NCBI RefSeq assembly: GCF_000502835.1
Contig: NZ_AYVL01000014.1
Location: forward strand, 27,533-91,532
Direction: 5' to 3'
DNA: 64,000 bases
Origin: Mesorhizobium sp. LSJC280B00
GTDB taxonomy: Bacteria > Pseudomonadota > Alphaproteobacteria > Rhizobiales > Rhizobiaceae
The position numbers and the translations under genes were made by a program. This document shows, piece after piece, positions 42,817-51,553 of this stretch. Under the pieces are notes generated by a model. The model had not been told where the DNA came from, ran no database searches, and worked only from the letters and a program-made list of their open reading frames with translations. The first letter of the stretch is position 1, and the number at the start of each line of letters is the position of its first letter.

Positions 42817-44895
42817 TTAGCTCTCGTGAAAATGATTGTAGACCAATTTCGCCACCTGCTCGGAAATGCCATCGACCTTGACCAGGTCCTCGACGGCGGC
42901 GCGGCTGACGGCCTTGGCCGTGCCGAAATGCATCAGCAGCGCGCGCTTGCGGCCGGGTCCGATGCCGCTGATCTCGTCGAGCGGGCTCTTGACCATCTCC
43001 TTCTTGCGGCGGGCGCGGTGCGAACCGATGGCGAAGCGATGGACCTCGTCGCGCAGCCGCTGGACGAAATAGAGCACCGGATCGCGAACGGGCAGCGAGA
43101 ATGGGGCCCTGCCCTTGACGAAGAAGCGTTCGCGGCCGGCATCGCGGTCCTGACCCTTGGCGATGCCGATGGCCACCACCCGGTCCTCGATGCCGAGGTC
43201 GGCCAGGATCTTGCGCACCGCCGTCATCTGGCCCTGGCCGCCGTCGATGAGGATGACGTCGGGCCAGGCGGGGAAGCCGCCCGCGTCCTCGATATCGTCG
43301 CCCGGTTCGGTAGGGCTCGCCTCGCCCGCGCTCTCGGTTTGCGGGGCGTCGCCATGTTCCTTCAACAGCCGCGAAAAGCGCCGCTGCATCACCTCGCGCA
43401 TCATGCCGAAATCGTCGCCCGGCGTGATCTCGGTCGAACGGATGTTGAACTTTCGATACTGGTTCTTCACAAAACCTTCCGGCCCGGCGACGACCATGGC
43501 GCCGACGGCGTTGGTGCCCATGATGTGCGAGTTGTCATAGACCTCGATGCGCACCGGCGGTTTTTCCAGGCCGAAGGTCTCGACAAAGCCAGTGAGCAGC
43601 CGCGCCTGGGTCGAGGTTTCGGCGAGCCGCCGGCCGAGCGCCTCGCGCGCGTTCTGCAGCGCGTTGTCGGTCAGGTCCTTCTTCTCGCCGCGCTGCGGCA
43701 CGGAGATCGACACCTTGCGGCCGGCGCGGGTGGAGAGGGCCTCCGCCAGCAATTCCTGGTCCTCGACGCCATGCGACAACAGGATGGTGCGCGGCGTCGG
43801 CTTGTCGTCGTAGAACTGCGCCAGGAACGATCCCAGCACCTCGCCGGCTTCGAGCGCCGGATCGGCCTTGGGAAAATAGGCGCGGTTGCCCCAGTTCTGG
43901 CCGGTGCGGAAGAAGAACACCTGGATGCAGACCTGGCCGCCCTCCTGATGGATGGCGAAGACATCGGCCTCGTCGACGGTCTGCGGATTGATGCCTTGAT
44001 GGCTCTGCACATGCGACAGCGCCGCCAGCCGATCGCGATATATGGCGGCGCGTTCGAAATCGAGGTTCTCCGAAGCCTGCTGCATGGCGGCGGAGATCTC
44101 CGTCTTCACCTTCTGGCTGCGGCCGGAGAGAAAATCCTTCGCCTCGGCGACAAGCCTTGCATAGTCGCCGTGCGAGATTTCGCCGGTGCACGGGCCGGCG
44201 CAGCGCTTGATCTGGAACAAAAGGCAAGGCCGGGTGCGGTTCTCGTAGAAGGAGTCGGTGCAGCTCCTGAGCAGGAAGGCGCGCTGCAGCGAGTTGATGG
44301 TACGGCCAACTGCGCCGGCCGAGGCGAAGGGGCCGAAATAGTCGCCCTTGCGCGAGCGCGCGCCGCGGTGCTTGTAAATACCGGGCGAGACATGGTCGCC
44401 GGTCAACAGGATATAGGGGAACGACTTGTCGTCGCGCATGAGCACGTTGAAGCGTGGCCGCAAGCGCTTGATGAGGTTGGCTTCAAGCAGCAGCGCTTCG
44501 ATCTCGGTGCGGGTGACGACGAACTCCATGGTCGATGTCTCTCGCACCATGCGGCCGATACGGCTGGTGTGGAACCGGCCTTGCGCGTAGCTGGTGACCC
44601 GCTTCTTCAGGCTGCGTGCCTTGCCGACATAGAGCACGTCGCCGGCGGCATTCATCATGCGGTAGACGCCGGGCGCATTGGGCAGCCGCTTTACCAGCGT
44701 CTGGATCACCTCGGCGCCGACCATGCCGTCGGCGTCGCCGGCATGCGGGGTCCAGTCGATGGCGGTGAAAGTAACGTCCGGACCGCTGGCTGCAGGCTCG
44801 ACGACCTCCTCGGCCGCCTCGTCCTCGAGGTCGATTTCGGGCGGCAGGTCGTCGGCGCCACCGCGCGTTTTTTGTTTCTGGTCCATGGGGCTCAT
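42817..44895 (-). CDS. uvrC: Excinuclease ABC subunit C
   Basis: The product is about 692 aa. The GIY-YIG nuclease domain (about residues 55-130) contains [29 protein letters not shown] (UvrB-binding) segment and the RNase H-like second nuclease ([19 protein letters not shown]...[14 protein letters not shown]) follow, with C-terminal helix-hairpin-helix motifs ([27 protein letters not shown]). An acidic N-terminal extension of about 40 residues is present, as in related species. The ATG at 44895 overlaps the upstream gene's stop (ATGA), so it is chosen over 44886 and a further upstream option. Confidence 0.95.
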   Translation of the reverse strand: MSPMDQKQKTRGGADDLPPEIDLEDEAAEEVVEPAASGPDVTFTAIDWTPHAGDADGMVGAEVIQTLVKRLPNAPGVYRMMNAAGDVLYVGKARSLKKRVTSYAQGRFHTSRIGRMVRETSTMEFVVTRTEIEALLLEANLIKRLRPRFNVLMRDDKSFPYILLTGDHVSPGIYKHRGARSRKGDYFGPFASAGAVGRTINSLQRAFLLRSCTDSFYENRTRPCLLFQIKRCAGPCTGEISHGDYARLVAEAKDFLSGRSQKVKTEISAAMQQASENLDFERAAIYRDRLAALSHVQSHQGINPQTVDEADVFAIHQEGGQVCIQVFFFRTGQNWGNRAYFPKADPALEAGEVLGSFLAQFYDDKPTPRTILLSHGVEDQELLAEALSTRAGRKVSISVPQRGEKKDLTDNALQNAREALGRRLAETSTQARLLTGFVETFGLEKPPVRIEVYDNSHIMGTNAVGAMVVAGPEGFVKNQYRKFNIRSTEITPGDDFGMMREVMQRRFSRLLKEHGDAPQTESAGEASPTEPGDDIEDAGGFPAWPDVILIDGGQGQMTAVRKILADLGIEDRVVAIGIAKGQDRDAGRERFFVKGRAPFSLPVRDPVLYFVQRLRDEVHRFAIGSHRARRKKEMVKSPLDEISGIGPGRKRALLMHFGTAKAVSRAAVEDLVKVDGISEQVAKLVYNHFHES

Positions 44896-45668
44896 TCCGT
44901 CATGCCTGTCACATCGGGCGTCTGCCATGCAAGATGCTGGCCGCCGTCAAGCGCGATCATCTGGCCGGTGACCGAGCGTGCCGCCCAGAGATAACGGATA
45001 GTGGCACCGAATTCCGGCAATTCCGGGCCGCGTTTCAGGATCAGCCCGGCAATCTGGGCATCGAAATCGCTGTCGTGCTGGCGCGTGTTCTTCAAGGTCG
45101 GGCCAGGACCAATGGCGTTGACACGGATGCGGGGACCCAGCGCCTGCGCCATCATCTCGGTCGCCGCCCACAAGGTCGACTTCGACAGCGCATAGGAGAA
45201 ATAACGCGGCGTCGGTCGCCAGACGCGCTGATCGATCATGTTGACGATCAGCCCCTCACTGTTCTGCGGCAAGGCCCGGGCGAAAGTCTGTGCCAACAGC
45301 GCCGGCGCCTTGACATGCATGGCGAAATGGCGATCCCAGGCCGGCCAGTCGAAATCCTCAACGCTGTCGTGCTCGAACAGCGAGGCGTTGTTGACCAGCA
45401 GCGACACCGGCCCGAGTGCCGCCGCAGCGCGGCCGACAAGGTTGCTGACCGCGCCCATGTCGGTCAGGTCGGCAGCAACCACTGCGGCCCGGCCATGTCG
45501 ACCAAAATGACCACTGGTGATCTGGGCCGCCAGTTCCTCCGCCTCGGCCAGCGAGCGATTGCAATGAATGGCTACGGCAAAACCATGCGCGGCAAGATCT
45601 TCGACGATCGCCCTGCCGATCCGCTTCGCCCCGCCCGTCACCAGTGCCGTCGCGGCGACCTTGCTCAT
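44892..45668 (-). CDS. FolM/PTR1-like SDR pteridine reductase
   Basis: The product is 258 aa, a short-chain dehydrogenase. The cofactor motif TGGAKRIG (residues 11-18) has the Arg16 seen in pteridine reductases. The catalytic serine is replaced by Asp146 (NMIDQRVW), with Tyr159 and Lys163 (SYALSK) at the normal spacing: the Asp-Tyr-Lys arrangement of FolM and PTR1, not the usual Ser-Tyr-Lys. It may reduce dihydromonapterin or dihydrofolate. It overlaps uvrC by 4 nt and heads the uvrC cluster. Confidence 0.85.
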   Translation of the reverse strand: MSKVAATALVTGGAKRIGRAIVEDLAAHGFAVAIHCNRSLAEAEELAAQITSGHFGRHGRAAVVAADLTDMGAVSNLVGRAAAALGPVSLLVNNASLFEHDSVEDFDWPAWDRHFAMHVKAPALLAQTFARALPQNSEGLIVNMIDQRVWRPTPRYFSYALSKSTLWAATEMMAQALGPRIRVNAIGPGPTLKNTRQHDSDFDAQIAGLILKRGPELPEFGATIRYLWAARSVTGQMIALDGGQHLAWQTPDVTGMTE

Positions 45669-46088
45669 CTGTCAATCCTTAATCCGATGCCGATTCCGAC
45701 CTGCCGGGATCGCGCCGGCAAATTATGGCCCGCCAAGCGTTAAATCCCATTTCCACCTGGGGCAGGATTGTGGCAAAGTGGCCGGTGGGCGTTTTGGCTC
45801 GACCGGAATTCGGGCCAGCCCGCCCGCAATATAGGGCGCTGGAGCCCTTACACCAAGCCGTGTGCAGTGCAGCACGGCGAACCTGCTGACATTCGCTGTT
45901 GCGAAGATGCAACGTCAAGGTTCTGCCTCATTCGTGCCAGGTAATGACCCAAGTTCAGGTTCGCTTCAGCCGCATTTCGACACGACATTTGGAACCGTTG
46001 AACGCCGGATCCGTTTCACCCCCCGGACGGGTTGAGGGCGCTCATGAAAAAACAAGCCTGTGTCCTGTGGCTTAAGGAGTAAAGAACA
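45669..46088. other. Divergent promoter region before the omp gene
   Basis: These 420 bp lie between the SDR gene (minus strand) and the beta-barrel gene (plus strand). It contains the EcfG-type motif at 45991-46015 and presumably the SDR-uvrC promoter. I see no gene. The segment 46020-46088 is an mRNA leader ending in the strong ribosome site TAAGGAG. Confidence 0.6.
45991..46015 (+). promoter_or_regulatory. EcfG-type general stress promoter of the omp gene
   Basis: GGAAC (45991-45995), 16 bp, CGTT (46012-46015) is exact for the alphaproteobacterial general stress consensus. It lies 73 bp before the start codon of the outer-membrane protein. A housekeeping promoter might also exist, since such porin-like proteins are often abundant. 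Confidence 0.65.
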
Positions 46089-46739
46089 ATGCAAGCCAAT
46101 TTTAAATTTGCGCGACCGCTCGCGGTGGCGTTTGGGCTGTTCGCCCTCGGCGGAACCGCCTATGCCGCGGACGTGGTTCAGGAAGAGCCGCCGGCACCTG
46201 CCCCGATCGCAGAACTTCCGGTCGCATCCTGGGCCGGTCCCTATGCCGGTGTGAGCGTCGGCTACGGCTTCGCTGGCCATGCCAAAGCCAAAGACATTGG
46301 CGTCGACGTCGACACCAAGGGTTTTGTCGGCGGCGTCTTCGGCGGCTATAACTGGCAGCAGGAGAACTTCGTCTACGGTGCCGAAGCCGATATCGGCTAC
46401 AACGGCGTCAAGGGCGACGATGCCGGCATCGAGGCCAAGGGTGGCTTCGAGGGCTCGCTGCGTGCCCGCCTCGGCTACGCTGTCACCCCGGACATCCTGC
46501 TCTACGGCACCGCCGGTGGCGCGCTGAAGAACCAGAAGATTGAAGCTGCCGGCGTAAGCGACACCAACACGCAGTTTGGCTGGACAGCCGGCGTCGGTAC
46601 CGACATCAAGATCACCGACAATGTGTTCGGCCGTGTCGAGTATCGTTACACGGACTTCGGCAGGAAGGACTTCGACGGTATCGGCAAGGTCAAGTCGACC
46701 GACAATCGCGTCACCTTCGGCGTCGGTATGAAGTTCTAA
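46089..46739 (+). CDS. Outer-membrane beta-barrel protein (Omp25/Omp31, RopB-like)
   Basis: The product is 216 aa. Signal peptide about residues 1-26 (ending AYA-ADVV), a Pro-rich linker (EEPPAPAPIAELP), then an eight-stranded barrel with alternating patterns such as WAGPYAGVSVGYGF and VGGVFGGYNWQQ and a C-terminal aromatic KF, as required for outer-membrane insertion. It belongs to the Omp25/31 family common in Brucella and rhizobia, usually abundant surface proteins. An excellent ribosome site (TAAGGAG) and a bidirectional terminator frame it. Confidence 0.9.
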   Translation: MQANFKFARPLAVAFGLFALGGTAYAADVVQEEPPAPAPIAELPVASWAGPYAGVSVGYGFAGHAKAKDIGVDVDTKGFVGGVFGGYNWQQENFVYGAEADIGYNGVKGDDAGIEAKGGFEGSLRARLGYAVTPDILLYGTAGGALKNQKIEAAGVSDTNTQFGWTAGVGTDIKITDNVFGRVEYRYTDFGRKDFDGIGKVKSTDNRVTFGVGMKF

Positions 46740-46760
46740 GTCGTCCAAGCCACGACACGA

Positions 46761-46790
46761 AAAAGCCGGGCCTCGCGCCCGGCTTTTTTT
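46761..46790. terminator. Bidirectional rho-independent terminator
   Basis: GCCGGGC (46765-46771) and GCCCGGC (46777-46783) form a 7-bp GC stem with a 5-nt loop, extended by four A-T pairs (AAAA / TTTT) into TTTTTTT. It lies between converging genes (omp and GST), and both flanks are suitable for termination. Confidence 0.92.
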
Positions 46791-46817
46791 GTTGGCATCG
46801 GTTGAGACCGCTTGCCC

Positions 46818-47414
46818 TCAAGCCGGGATGGCGGGCTTCAGCTCCGGGAATTTCTCGTCGAAGCGTGCCGCCCAGCGCGTCAGCCGGCCGCGGCCCTTTT
46901 CCCATTTTCCAGCGAAGCGCAGCGAGAGATAGCCGAGGCAGGCGCGCAATGCGATCTGGCCGAGGGTGATTTTCTTCGGCAGCTTCGGCGGGTTCGCGTT
47001 GAGCAGATCGAGCGCGTCCGAAATCTTCGTCCACTGGCGCTCGAGCCAAGGCTGGTAGACCATCTCTTCCGGCCGTGTGCGCCGCTCATAGACCATCGAC
47101 AGCGCGCAGTCGCAGATGCCGTCGGCCAATGCCTCCAGCACCTCCGCCTCGAGGCGCTTGTCGGGATTGCGCGGAAACAATGCGTTCTTCGACATCCGGT
47201 TGAGATGCTGGGTGATGGCGCGGCTGTCGTGGACCGAGCGGCCGTCATCGAGCACCAGCACCGGGATCTTGCCGAGCGGATTGGCGCCGATCAGTTCGGC
47301 CGGCCTTTCCTCGGTCTTTATCGGCACGAGATCGACCGCAATGCCGGCATGAAGTGCTGCCATGCGCACCTTGGAACTGTAGGGGGAAGTAGACGCGTAG
47401 AGCAGTCTGGGCAT
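46818..47414 (-). CDS. Glutathione S-transferase family protein
   Basis: The product is 198 aa. MPRLLYASTSPYSSKVRMAALHAGI is a canonical GST N-terminus with a possible catalytic Ser/Tyr near residues 8-12, followed by NPLGKIPVLVLDDGRSVHDSRAITQHL with the cis-proline (KIPVL) and the glutathione-binding Asp-Ser pair. The C-terminal half is helical. The substrate is unknown. It converges with the omp gene and is the third GST in the window. Confidence 0.88.
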   Translation of the reverse strand: MPRLLYASTSPYSSKVRMAALHAGIAVDLVPIKTEERPAELIGANPLGKIPVLVLDDGRSVHDSRAITQHLNRMSKNALFPRNPDKRLEAEVLEALADGICDCALSMVYERRTRPEEMVYQPWLERQWTKISDALDLLNANPPKLPKKITLGQIALRACLGYLSLRFAGKWEKGRGRLTRWAARFDEKFPELKPAIPA

Positions 47415-47900
47415 TGTCGATTCCTGTTTGCCGGCTACAGCTCCATATGCCCCGTTGGACGCGCAAAAGGACGCGGTAGCATTGTGACTTCGCGCATGAC
47501 CCTCACCGAAAATCGATTCCGACAGGGCTCGTGCGAGGGCACTGTTGACCGATCATGCAGGGTTCATCAACGGCCAGAGGCGGAAAACCGCGCCGCCAGC
47601 GTGCAGCCATAGTCTCGACGTCAATCGCGATGTGATAAGCCGCAGTGCGGCAGACGCGAGCGGGTCGGACAATCCAAATCCGATTAGCTACCAACTCGGC
47701 CTTGCACCGAAGGTTGGTTTTGGCAGCCACGAAAATCCCACCGGACTTCGCCGCATGGCGAAGTCCTGGGAGCTGCGAAAAGACGTCTTCCACCCGCCTC
47801 TTTCTGGTCCTGCCCGACTGTCAACCAGCAAGCGAGCCGCCTGTCCGGCATCCCGCCCTGGCTGTCTTGAGTACTGTCCCCGGCGACAGCAGGACCGCGA
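47415..47900. other. Intergenic region with a 24-bp hairpin
   Basis: These 486 bp lie between the GST start and the histone-like gene's stop. Open frames in it lack start signals and recognisable products. A perfect hairpin, GGACTTCGCC (47743-47752) and GGCGAAGTCC (47757-47766) with loop GCAT, is followed on the minus strand by GTGGGATTTTC, so it could end the histone-like mRNA, although it is 134 bp after its stop. Confidence 0.5.
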
Positions 47901-48338
47901 CTACTTCTTGGCTTTCGCCTTTGCGGGCGCTGCCTTCGGCTTGGCCGCGGGCGCTGCTTTCTTCACTGCTGCAGAAGATTTCGCAGCGGCGGCCTTTGCC
48001 GGTGCTGCCTTCTTCGCAGCGGGCTTCGCCGCGGCCTTTGCAGCCGGCTTCTTGGCCGGTGCCGCCTTCTTTGCCGGTGCAGCCTTGGCCTTGGCCGGTG
48101 CTGCTTTTGCCTTGGCAGGTGCTGCTTTCTTCACGGCTGGTTTTGCCGCGGCCTTGGCGGCCGGCTTTTTGGCCGGCGCTGCTTTTGCCTTAGGCGCAGC
48201 GGCCTTCGCTTTGGCCGCGGGTGCTGCTTTCTTCACAGCAGTTGCGGCCTTTGCCGCGGCTGCTTTTGCCGGTGCTTTCTTTGCCGGTGACTTTGCCGGT
48301 GCCTTGGATGCCGGCGCTTTGGATGACTGCTTAGCCAT
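47901..48338 (-). CDS. Histone H1-like Lys/Ala/Pro-rich repeat protein
   Basis: The product is 145 aa, almost entirely K, A and P. It consists of imperfect repeats around KKAAPAK and a longer duplicated unit (KKPAAKAAAKPA.KKAAPAKA). Low complexity and high positive charge resemble the C-terminal tail of histone H1 and bacterial H1-like or AlgP-type proteins. It probably binds DNA or RNA non-specifically. There is no folded domain, signal or membrane segment. The repetitive DNA may slip, so repeat number may vary between strains. Confidence 0.8.
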   Translation of the reverse strand: MAKQSSKAPASKAPAKSPAKKAPAKAAAAKAATAVKKAAPAAKAKAAAPKAKAAPAKKPAAKAAAKPAVKKAAPAKAKAAPAKAKAAPAKKAAPAKKPAAKAAAKPAAKKAAPAKAAAAKSSAAVKKAAPAAKPKAAPAKAKAKK

Positions 48339-48832
48339 ATCATGCCCCTTCCGTTGTGCCGACGGCCGTTATTGACCCGGCGCGCATTGCATATCTGACT
48401 CGCGGCTTGCTAGCCAGCGAAGCATTAGAATGATTTTTGTAGCTTAAGTTTCGGTTACGGCGAGCGCGCGACCATTTTACCCGCGCAAAATTCGGCTGCG
48501 AATCTTTGTGTCCCGCAGCGAAGTTCTGCGACAGAAATTCTGGTCGCTCTATCTCGACCGGTCTTCTCGTCAAGCTCATGACCTTTTCGACCAGCTTTGC
48601 GCTTCAACGTCCGACGCTCGGCGCGAACATTGTCAAGAGCGAAGGCGGTCGCCCGCCTCGTCTTGTCCGAAACGATAAACTACAGGTAAGTAGGAAGCAA
48701 CGCGACGAGCTCGCCGCTGCACTATCTTGCACGACGCGATGAAAGTAAGCAGATAGCTCGCATTTCTGAAAGACAGGATATCGCTCGATAGATCCGGTCG
48801 AGCCGACCTCGTGATCGAATGCGCTCGGCCGT
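48339..48832. other. Intergenic region upstream of the histone-like gene
   Basis: About 494 bp between the histone-like gene (minus) and the end of the DinB gene (minus). The first 150 bp are AT-richer and should contain the histone-like promoter. I found no convincing gene: the open frames across 48600-48830 have no ribosome site and an unlikely composition. Confidence 0.45.
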
Positions 48833-49363
48833 TCAGGCGCCGAGCGGCTCGCGCTGCATCTGCAGCCGGCGCGAAGGCTCGGCCCTGTGGAGATGGACGG
48901 CGAAGGTATCCCATGGCGGCATGACCGAAATCTGCGCCAGGATGCGCCCCGCTTCACCGCGATGATAGCCGCCGTGCAGTACGACGTGGGTCAGCATTTC
49001 CTGTCGCGACATCAATGCCTTATCCCCATCGGTGAACACGAATGCGACGGGCTCGGACAGCTGCCGCGACGAAACGGTTTCGAGATAATCGAGATACCAG
49101 CGATCGGTCGCTGCGACCGCGGCGCGAAGTTCGTCGAACGCCGGCGTGTCCTCGGTGGTGTCGGCGGAGTAGCCATGGCTTGCGTCAACCAGGTGCGCCG
49201 AGAATATCCGCGACACCACATGGCCGTGATCGACAAGCCGTATCGCGGCCTGCCGTTCCTTGCCGTGAACATGCGGGTCGAGACTCGCGAGCTTTTCCAG
49301 CAGTTCGTCATTGGCCCAGGCCTGATAGGCAAACAGGCTGCGAAGCAGAGCGAGCGCATTCAT
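48833..49363 (-). CDS. DinB family protein
   Basis: The product is 176 aa. LLRSLFAYQAWANDELLEKL, LVDHGHVVSRIFSAHL and LTHVVLHGGYHRGEAGRIL are the DinB motifs; the histidines (one in LVDH, two in VLHGGYHRGE) form the metal site. Reaction unknown, perhaps thiol-dependent. A TetR-family regulator is divergent with only 62 bp between start codons, so it probably controls this gene. It is only distantly similar to the DinB at 35509-36021. Confidence 0.87.
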   Translation of the reverse strand: MNALALLRSLFAYQAWANDELLEKLASLDPHVHGKERQAAIRLVDHGHVVSRIFSAHLVDASHGYSADTTEDTPAFDELRAAVAATDRWYLDYLETVSSRQLSEPVAFVFTDGDKALMSRQEMLTHVVLHGGYHRGEAGRILAQISVMPPWDTFAVHLHRAEPSRRLQMQREPLGA

Positions 49364-49425
49364 GGTCGGTGTCCTTTTCCGGAAATGCGAGTATGTTGTT
49401 TATATTTTCAGGAGAATGGGCGAAC

Positions 49426-50061
49426 GTGTCTACTCGCATTGCAAAACCGCATCCGCGCATGCGCAAACAGCCACGCCAGGCGCGTTCCAGGGCAACCGTC
49501 GAGGCGATCATCGAGGCGGCGGCTCATGTTCTGAGCGGGCTGGGGTGGGCCGGCTTCACCACCAACAAGGTTGCCGAGACAGCAGGTGTAAGCATCGGCA
49601 CGCTCTACCAGTATTTTCCCGACAAGCTTTCCCTGCTCGCTGCCGTCCGGCGCCGTCACTTCGATCATGTGCTGTCGGTCATTCGCGATTCGGCGGAAGA
49701 CCAAAAGCCGCTCAGGAAATTCGCGCAGGAGCTGGTGCGCGGCATGATCGCCGCGCACAGCATTCACCCGACACTACATCAGGTGCTGCTCGACGAGGCG
49801 CCGGGCGATCGCGGCTCCAGGGCCGCCCATGCTTCGTTCCAGGCGCAATACCTCAATCACTATGCGACTGCTGTCGCCACTTATCGCAAGCCAAGGAAAG
49901 GCGCCGACATGGAGACCGTGGCGCGCGTGCTGTCGTCAGCAATCGAAGGTGTGATCCACAACGCGGCACGCCGGAACATGCTCGCCGCGCCGGAGCTGCA
50001 AAAGCAACTCGTCGAACTGATCTGCGCCTACCTATCGGGAGCAGGCCGCATCGGTCGATAG
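49426..50061 (+). CDS. TetR/AcrR-family transcriptional regulator
   Basis: The product is about 211 aa. The N-terminal helix-turn-helix (about residues 15-65) is RQARSRATVEAIIEAAAHVL...FTTNKVAETAGVSIGTLYQYFPDKLSLLAAV, followed by a helical ligand domain. The GTG at 49426 follows AGGAGA by 10 nt and gives a typical N-terminus; an ATG at 49393 (11 residues longer) is the alternative. It is divergent from the DinB gene and probably represses it and itself. The ligand is unknown. Confidence 0.87.
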   Translation: MSTRIAKPHPRMRKQPRQARSRATVEAIIEAAAHVLSGLGWAGFTTNKVAETAGVSIGTLYQYFPDKLSLLAAVRRRHFDHVLSVIRDSAEDQKPLRKFAQELVRGMIAAHSIHPTLHQVLLDEAPGDRGSRAAHASFQAQYLNHYATAVATYRKPRKGADMETVARVLSSAIEGVIHNAARRNMLAAPELQKQLVELICAYLSGAGRIGR

Positions 50062-50098
50062 CGCATGGCACGGCGGAAGTCGGGATTTTTTGTTTCGT

Positions 50099-50851
50099 TC
50101 AAACCCGGCTTACGAGGTGCGGCAAGGACGATGCCAACAATGCCGCACCTGATGCGGCCAAGAGTGTGAGGACGATCCTTCGAAAAGTCGCCTCGCTAAC
50201 GCCGATGTAGAGTCTCGCGCCAAGGAGTGTCGGTATCAACATCGCCGGCGCGACGACGGCGAACATCGGCAGCATTTCGAGCTTGATCTTTCCGGCCGCA
50301 AGATAGGCGGCCATCGTCATGGAGAGGGTCACAAGGTTAAAATTCTGGATGACAATACGCTGCCTGTCCTTTTCCCATTGGCGCAGCACGCACCACAGCG
50401 TTGGAACCGGGCCGGTGAAGCCGCCAAGTCCACCCATGATGCCGCCGACCAGACCTATTGCGCCGTCTGCAACAGGACCCCCGACCGTGATGGGAGGGAG
50501 GCGACGGGCAAAGAGCATCAAGGGACACCAAACGACCAGCAGCGCGCCGAAGACCAGCTTGAACAACTGCACATCCAGCAAGGGCAGGATGGCGACACCG
50601 ACCGGAATCCCTATGGTCCCGCCGATCAGGAAGGGCAGCAGAAGCCTGAGATCAAAACCCCGGCGGACGGTGACGGCAGCGATGATCTGACCGGTGAGCG
50701 CCCCAAAGACCGCCATGGCAGCAGCAAGCTGGGGCTCCACGGTCCAAACCCAAAACGACATGGCAACCAGACTGAAAGCGAACCCGGACAGCCCCTGGAC
50801 GAAGCCTGCAAAGACCGCGCCGAGAGCAACAGTATAAACAAGCGAATCCAT
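50099..50851 (-). CDS. TauE/SafE-family sulfite/organosulfonate exporter-like permease
   Basis: The product is 250 aa with about eight membrane segments. GFVQGLSGFAFSLVAMSFWVW and GLVGGIMGGLGGFTGPVPTLW are the repeated glycine-rich signatures of the TauE/SafE family. The substrate is unknown; members are linked to sulfite, sulfoacetate and other anions. The gene converges with the TetR gene (38 bp apart). Confidence 0.87.
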   Translation of the reverse strand: MDSLVYTVALGAVFAGFVQGLSGFAFSLVAMSFWVWTVEPQLAAAMAVFGALTGQIIAAVTVRRGFDLRLLLPFLIGGTIGIPVGVAILPLLDVQLFKLVFGALLVVWCPLMLFARRLPPITVGGPVADGAIGLVGGIMGGLGGFTGPVPTLWCVLRQWEKDRQRIVIQNFNLVTLSMTMAAYLAAGKIKLEMLPMFAVVAPAMLIPTLLGARLYIGVSEATFRRIVLTLLAASGAALLASSLPHLVSRV

Positions 50852-50976
50852 GTGGTGCTGTTTCCCCGCAAACTCGTGACAGCAGATCGCGCTTCCCGCG
50901 AATGCTGCGCCGCATGGAAACGGTGACGGTCGATCAGGTGGCCGGTGCTAAAAAGTCGGAATCAGCGAGTGCGCGA

Positions 50977-51429
50977 TCAGCGCAGGACGCGGCAGCGGCC
51001 GTTGTAGACCATCCAGCGGTCGAAGCCCGAGACGCAGAATTCGACATTGTCGCCGATCGAGGCAAAACCCTGGCCTTCCTCGATCAGGTACCAGATGGTG
51101 CGGGCGCCGCCGTCGGAGAGGCTGACGGTGGCGCCGCAATAACGGCGGCCGATCGGCCAGGTGTCGTCGGCCGGCAGATAGCGATGCTGGTGGATGCGCT
51201 GGAAGTCGACGATCTGCACATCCGGCAGATGCGGCACGTGATGCACCTGATAGGAGAAGCGGTCGGTGATCTTGTTCAGCACCCAGGCCTCGCCGCAGAC
51301 GCCGCTATCCTCGTCGGTATAGATTGCAAGGTCGGCCGCCTGGACTGCCTGGGTGACGCCAAGAGGTGCGGCCAGCGGCGTGCAAAAGGCGAGCAGTGCG
51401 GCAAGGGCGGATTGGGCGAAGCGAGTCAT
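50977..51429 (-). CDS. Secreted protein of unknown function
   Basis: The product is 150 aa with a signal peptide (about residues 1-31, ending AVQA-ADL). The mature part has four cysteines (EDSGVCGEAW, GRRYCGATVS, NVEFCVSGF, NGRCRVLR), possibly two disulfides in the periplasm, and several aromatic residues. No named family is recognised, although the pattern looks like a conserved rhizobial envelope protein. No operon partner is obvious. Confidence 0.72.
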   Translation of the reverse strand: MTRFAQSALAALLAFCTPLAAPLGVTQAVQAADLAIYTDEDSGVCGEAWVLNKITDRFSYQVHHVPHLPDVQIVDFQRIHQHRYLPADDTWPIGRRYCGATVSLSDGGARTIWYLIEEGQGFASIGDNVEFCVSGFDRWMVYNGRCRVLR

Positions 51430-51553
51430 GGCAGCCTCTCAAGGTCGACTGCGCGCACTGTGCGGATTCGCTGACGCGCGGTCAAGCGGTTGTAGCGACC
51501 GTGGTTGTGGTGACGATGGTTGCGCTGACGGAACGGCAGGGCCGCGCCTCAAA

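Noticed and set aside
42760..44994. 744-aa plus-strand open frame
   Set aside because: It is antisense to uvrC, whose motifs are unmistakable. Long opposite-strand frames are common in GC-rich coding DNA.
47503..47793. 96-aa minus-strand gene in the long gap before the histone-like gene
   Set aside because: No ribosome site, no hydrophobic or conserved segments, and it is crossed by a perfect hairpin.
47901..48338. Tandem repeats as a CRISPR array
   Set aside because: The repeats are imperfect, without unique spacers, and encode a Lys/Ala-rich protein in one continuous frame.
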